A stretch of 64,000 nt of DNA from Ashinkailepas kermadecensis (lineage: Eukaryota > Arthropoda > Thecostraca > Neolepadidae): positions 1 to 64,000 of the forward strand of contig JAOTOM010004010.1 in assembly GCA_034440615.1 (NCBI GenBank), in the 5' to 3' direction. Below the pieces are notes generated by a model that was not told the origin of the DNA, did no database searches, and saw only the letters and a program-made list of their open reading frames with translations. The translations under genes and the position numbers were made by a program. Below, piece by piece: positions 46,953 to 52,900 of this stretch. How positions within the stretch are numbered: position 1 is the first letter of the stretch; each line of letters starts with the position of its first letter.

Positions 46953-49900
46953 TGACTTATTGTTTACCGTAAGTTTTCCTCCTGTGTACTGTGCGACTGA
47001 TTTGTCGACCTCAACGGATTTTCCGGCAAGCAACAGGCTCGGGTCCTCCTCCCAAATGGCCGGTGTGTCTACAAAGTACCTGGAACACGTGACATGCACA
47101 AGTCATGAACTACTTTGTATGACTGCATCTTGCTTCAGCGATATACTTTATTGAAAAGTCTTGGAAAAGTCCTTCTAGGTGGCACCTTGCCGACTCGACT
47201 AAAACGTTTCAGAGATGGGACCTGTTGGAAGAAATTAATTTCGACCTTAATTCCAGCGCAAATATTGGAATAATGTGGTAAATGCATGCCTCATGACAAC
47301 CGGACGCTCGACATGCTGCATGAAGACCTGCGAAATGGACAAGTATATGTGCAATGCAGACAACTCAGTGCTGCCAAATGCTCATCGGCACTGTAGGTTT
47401 CTTCGACGAGCAGCGTCCTATTGCACAAAGCATGTTCAAATTCGAGAACTTGGGTAGACAATGACGCAAGCAGAAGAGCCAATCCCATCTAGTAGTTGGG
47501 AATATTTGATTTAATTTATTACAAATGAGTGGTACGCACCTCTGGACAGGATTTACCACAGTGCATGGTATCTACCCCTAGGCATTATCTACCCCATATA
47601 GATACCACAGATAGTGAGTCTCACCCCAGGACAGTGTCTACCCCAGTGGATGGTACCTAACTCTGGGCAGTGTCTACCTCAGTGGGTGGCACCCACCTCT
47701 AGACAGTGTCATCCCAGTGGGTGGTACTCACCTCTAGACAGTGTCTACCCCAGTGAGTGGTACCCACCTCTGGACAGTGGTGGGTGGACCAGGTGGAGTA
47801 CAGGACAGTGGAGGTGGACCAGGTGGGTACCACCATTGGGGGCACCCACCTCTAGACAGTGTCTACCCCAGTGAGTGGTACCCACCTCTGGACAGTGGTG
47901 GGTGGACCAGGTGGAGTACAGGACAGTTGAGGTGGACCATGTGGGTACCCCCAGTGGGGGCACCCACCTCTACAGTGTCTACCCTAGTGGGTGATACCCA
48001 CCTCTACAGTGTCTACCCCAGCGAGTGGTACCCACCTCTGGACAGTGGTGGGTGGACCAGGTGGAGTACAGGACAGTGGAGGTGGACCAGGTGGGCACCC
48101 CCAGTGGGGGCACCCACCACTGGACGGTACCTACCCCAGAGGGTGGTACCTGCCTCTGGACAGTAGGCGGTTTCACGCGTGCACTAGCGGGAAGTAATCG
48201 TCATGACATCCCAATGGCGGGGTCAGGGCATAATAATTACGTTGATCTGAAAGCTTTTAGTCTGTAGATTGGACCAATTTATGATATCAATAAACAAACA
48301 GAGTAGGTTCAATTACCTAATACGACAAGTTTTTGGACTAGTAACAGCCTGTTTATGCACAAACCCTGAAAATGTACACCCACATCCGCGCCTGGGACGT
48401 CATCTAGTCGGAAATCTGGAAGTCAGACCAAGCGAGCCTGACTTCGGAAGTAAACTCGATGACAACAGCTGTTTGTCGAATTCAGCGGTCTTCAAATGCC
48501 AAATTTTCCGAGCACTCGACCACTTTGATCAATATTGCCAGCCAACTTCAACTGCAGTAAGTGATTGGCCCTTTATGATAGCTGGGACGAATCATAATCC
48601 ACGATTAAAAAAATGACGTCATTATTTGTGCTCTGATTGCATCATTTACGGCTGAAATATGTCAGGTGAGCCAACAAACAAGTTTGTCTCAGATGCGCAC
48701 ATTTTGGACGTCTTGCGGTCTTTTGGGTGCTGTAAACAATTCATGCTTTGTTCTTTCTTGCGTGTATGATATTCAAAGACAAGGATCAATTGCCCTCCCT
48801 CCACAGTAGAGGTTATTCAGGTAGGAGTACCGCAACATTTAAAAACTGAGCCATGTATGGTGCGGCACAGCGGGCGCTATTACAACTGTAAAACCCGCTT
48901 GTAAAGTGGAGAGAATTTAATATTTTCGGGAGCGTCAAGAGGGAATCGTAGCATCTGGAAATTATGTATTTCAATATTTATTCATAATACAGGTACTTCA
49001 CAGTCATAAAACAAAACGTAAAAGGAAAAATATTCATCCGCAGGATATATACTACCACTTTCTCCATAATATTGTATATATGCTGGTAATTCAACGGCAA
49101 ATTTATGTTCTATCCGGCAACTCCTACCTCCCGGCCATGGTGCCAAATGCGGCCAGATTAGCTAGTTGTTTCTGTGAATTGAGCGCTTTTTTCAAACAGT
49201 GCCACAATTTGAATATGTTGGTTGAGTTTAATATTGAATTTATTACTTCATAGTTAAAACTTCTTGAACATTCCATATATACAGATAAAGTACATATATT
49301 TCAATGATATGCCCTTCATACTAGACGAAGTCATCGACATTGCATCCCGGTGCTTATTGGCCGTCGTGAAAAGGGCTAATGTCTACCTCAGTGGATGGCA
49401 CCCACCTCTGGACAGTGTCCACCAACCGCTGGTGGTCGACACCTACGGCGGCCACCACCATCCGGTCGGGTGTGAGGTGGTGGCGCAGATACGAGTACAC
49501 GTGCTGACGATTGATCTTGTCCACGTTGCCGGCGGGGCACGTCTTGGGCAGGCCGAGCGTGTTCTCGCGGTAGGCGGCCTGTCCGTGCGCCAGCAGCGTC
49601 AATGACAGACGACGTGGCCGCACAACTGGCCGACCACCGCACCAGTCGGAATACCGACACGACACGGCGACATCGGCGGGGGCTTTAGGGCGCTTCGACC
49701 AGTTTTGACATCATTCGTTCGTTCGATCATTCGTTTTGACATCGGCGGTGGGGGACATGACCTGGAAGTTCTGCTATCATTCTGCCTCCAAATTGATTCA
49801 AATGCAAGCCCGTAAGCATCAGCAACGACAGGAAGAATAAGACATTGTATCGGGTATGTCTGCCAGAAGCACATGAACTTCATGACAGAAGCAGAGCATC

Positions 49901-52900
49901 CACATGGACAGGACCTGCATCGATTCTACAGCAGGGCATAATAGTGAGCAACGAGGATAGGCTCACCGCGTGAATCATCTCCATCAACTGCGTCTCCTTC
50001 TGTGGATTCCTTCCGATGTCTTCCAGTTCGTACTGAATCATCATCCGAGTAGTCTGCATCTAAAGCACATATAATCGATGTGTTAACTGGCGAAATTTAT
50101 GTAGTAGCGGTAACTAAGTAGATACTAGAAGGAGAATACGTACAGACAGCTCAAATTAAACAAAACTGTTTCAAAGGTAGACAATGCTGGCGGTCCGCCT
50201 GACTTTGCAATACAAGTCTACCTGCAAGCCCCTCTGAAGTCCTGCCACCATAGCATAATGCGTATCTACACCGCAATATAATTGAACTACAATGTAGGCT
50301 CTGATGTTATTAATATCACAGTTTATAGCGGTTTTATCATCAGGTTGTCGATTCTATGTATTCTGGTACTCGCACACAAGGAGGAAGAACATCCGCCGTT
50401 GTTGAAAAACATGACTTAGTATACATATATACATGCATAAGTGACAAACCTCTTCATCTGTAATGACTGGACGGAGTATGACGTCAGATATTAATCCAAC
50501 GACGCCGTCCACGTTCTTCGCTTCTGCAGAGGCCGCATGGATAGAGACGTCCCTGGGGAGCGAAATGCACCATTGAAATGCAATACGTCGATACACATTG
50601 GCAGTAGCACACAACTACGATAGCGTGGTCGTTACCGCACAATACGCACCGATAATTGCCTCCTGGAAACTTGGTAAGATGCATTTAGAGGTTTGCAACG
50701 TTAGATCACTGAAATATTAAGAGATGTTCACTAAGTTCGCATTCTAAATATTGCACGACTAATACGCGGGCATCAGGCTGCTAAATATGCACGCAACATA
50801 CTGCAAGATCCTTCGGCTCGTAATCAAGCACGCAGGGCACCACAATTGGGAGCCGCAACATATTCTCCTGCCGTTAGCTGAGCTTCTGGAAGGATGGGTG
50901 TGGGAAAGCAATTGATGTTTGGTCTAAATCATCAACATATTTGTTGAGTGAGGGGATGTGATCCGATATTTTCCCAGCTATGCTAGCCACCGAAATTATA
51001 AATGTTAGTCTCATTCATTACTCGTTGGTTTCGTGGTATCCAGATCGGCAGCGCATACTTTGGGTTCGCTACAAATCACTGGAAAGCCATTGACTATGAA
51101 ATTACCATGCTATTTGTGGAAATTTTGTAACCTGATTCAGATGAGGGGCGAACGGCTTTATGCCCTAGGGCCCTTGCAATCAAGGAACGTTTTGGTTGAT
51201 TATAACAAAAATTGATGCTTATGAATTTGCATTGAAGGTACATTAGGTTGTTGACCGTTGACCCAAACGTCATTGATAAAGTTAGAAATTGAATTAAATG
51301 CAAGTGTTTTGGCCTGGGAAATCCATAAGTTTTTCGTAAAGTGAAGTGTTATATAAACAGAAAATGTCATGTGGATTTTAACACCCACGTTTGACGCCTT
51401 CCATGATACATTCGAGCCGTTGCATTTGAGGATTACGGGAAATGAAATTATATTTCGACCACAAGAGCTTTAGTTCGGCTATTTAGCCACAATTACTTGT
51501 AGCTGCTATACAGAATTTCCTATTAGTCTATATCTCCTTGCACTATCATGCCGCGCCTGACCCTAAACTGCACGTGAACTTCGAGCAAATTTGCGTGGTA
51601 AATCTAGCTAGTGCCTATGACTGATATATATCATCAAACTGTTACATGACCTTGCTGTTAGCTTTGGCTATGAAGGGCTGTTAGGGTATCCTGTACTTGC
51701 AAGTGCCAATATTTGCCATAATTTTCCACTCAAATTCTTCTGCAACCTTTAACTGGAAGTCCTAAAAGGAGCAGATGGAGGCCCTGCACGCAAGCCATGG
51801 CACAGCAATTTATCAGATGGCTTCGACAGCAAGAATCCTGTTTAAGATACACAGAGTAGGCTTCCCATTGGGACCAGCTATGCAATATTGTTGCTCTTGT
51901 ACTGGTTATGTAAGTCAATGTGCTGCCTCAATATGAACTTACGTTTTTCAATAGCTCCAATATATTTTGAAGCTACCCGAATTGCTGGTGTCCCTCCATT
52001 GTTGCCAGAGCAAGACCTAATCAAAGATGTTCACAGTTTGTATTATGGTGTATGCTGAGGGGAGTCAAGAGGCATTTGCCTAAGAACCAACATCAGCTTA
52101 TTATAATATTAGACATCTTCATATGCCAAAACATAACAGAATCCGTGTACTTTTTAAATACATGATAAACTTACTTACTCGTAACAAACTTTCTTCAGCT
52201 GTAAGCTTTAGTACATGGCATGTTGATGTTGATTATCAAACAAGTATACTACCGTTATCAGGACTAAATGCCTACTTCATTGTCTTTCGCTCTCATGTAC
52301 TTGTATCGGATATATTCGTGGTTCCCTATATCATTTAGTTACATAAGCATTGGTATGATTTGAAATCATGAAACCAAGTGGCAACATTCTGGGAAAACTT
52401 GGCTGCATGTATACCCAACTTTTCGAGTTGGGTTCAAAATCGTGACTCATGTATATGGAGATTGACGCACATGGCCGAAAGTCGCATATGTCTCAATCCT
52501 GACATAAACATATTGTGTTTGTCATATTGTTATTTATGTCAGGTGGTGACATATTCCTCCATGGTTACATGGGCTTTAGTGCTGTGACTATCACATATTC
52601 CCCCACCCTCACCTGGACGTTGGCAGTCACACAATCCACCCGGACGTAGACTGCTGGCAGTGACAAACTTCTTCCCCATTACATGGACTGCTGATGGTGA
52701 CATATTCCTCCACGATTATATGGGCTGCTATCACGTATTCCTCCACACTTACCTGGACGCTGCCGGTCACAATCCACCCGGACGTAGACTGCTAGCAGTG
52801 ACATACTCAATTGCATGGGCTGCCAGTGGTCACATATTCTTCCACCCTTACCTGGACGCTGCCAGTCACACAATACTCCATCCTTACCTAGACTGCTGGC

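Noticed and set aside
47741..48166. 141-codon frame rich in Trp, Gly and Pro
   Set aside because: Translation of the minisatellite; unit length is not maintained in frame.
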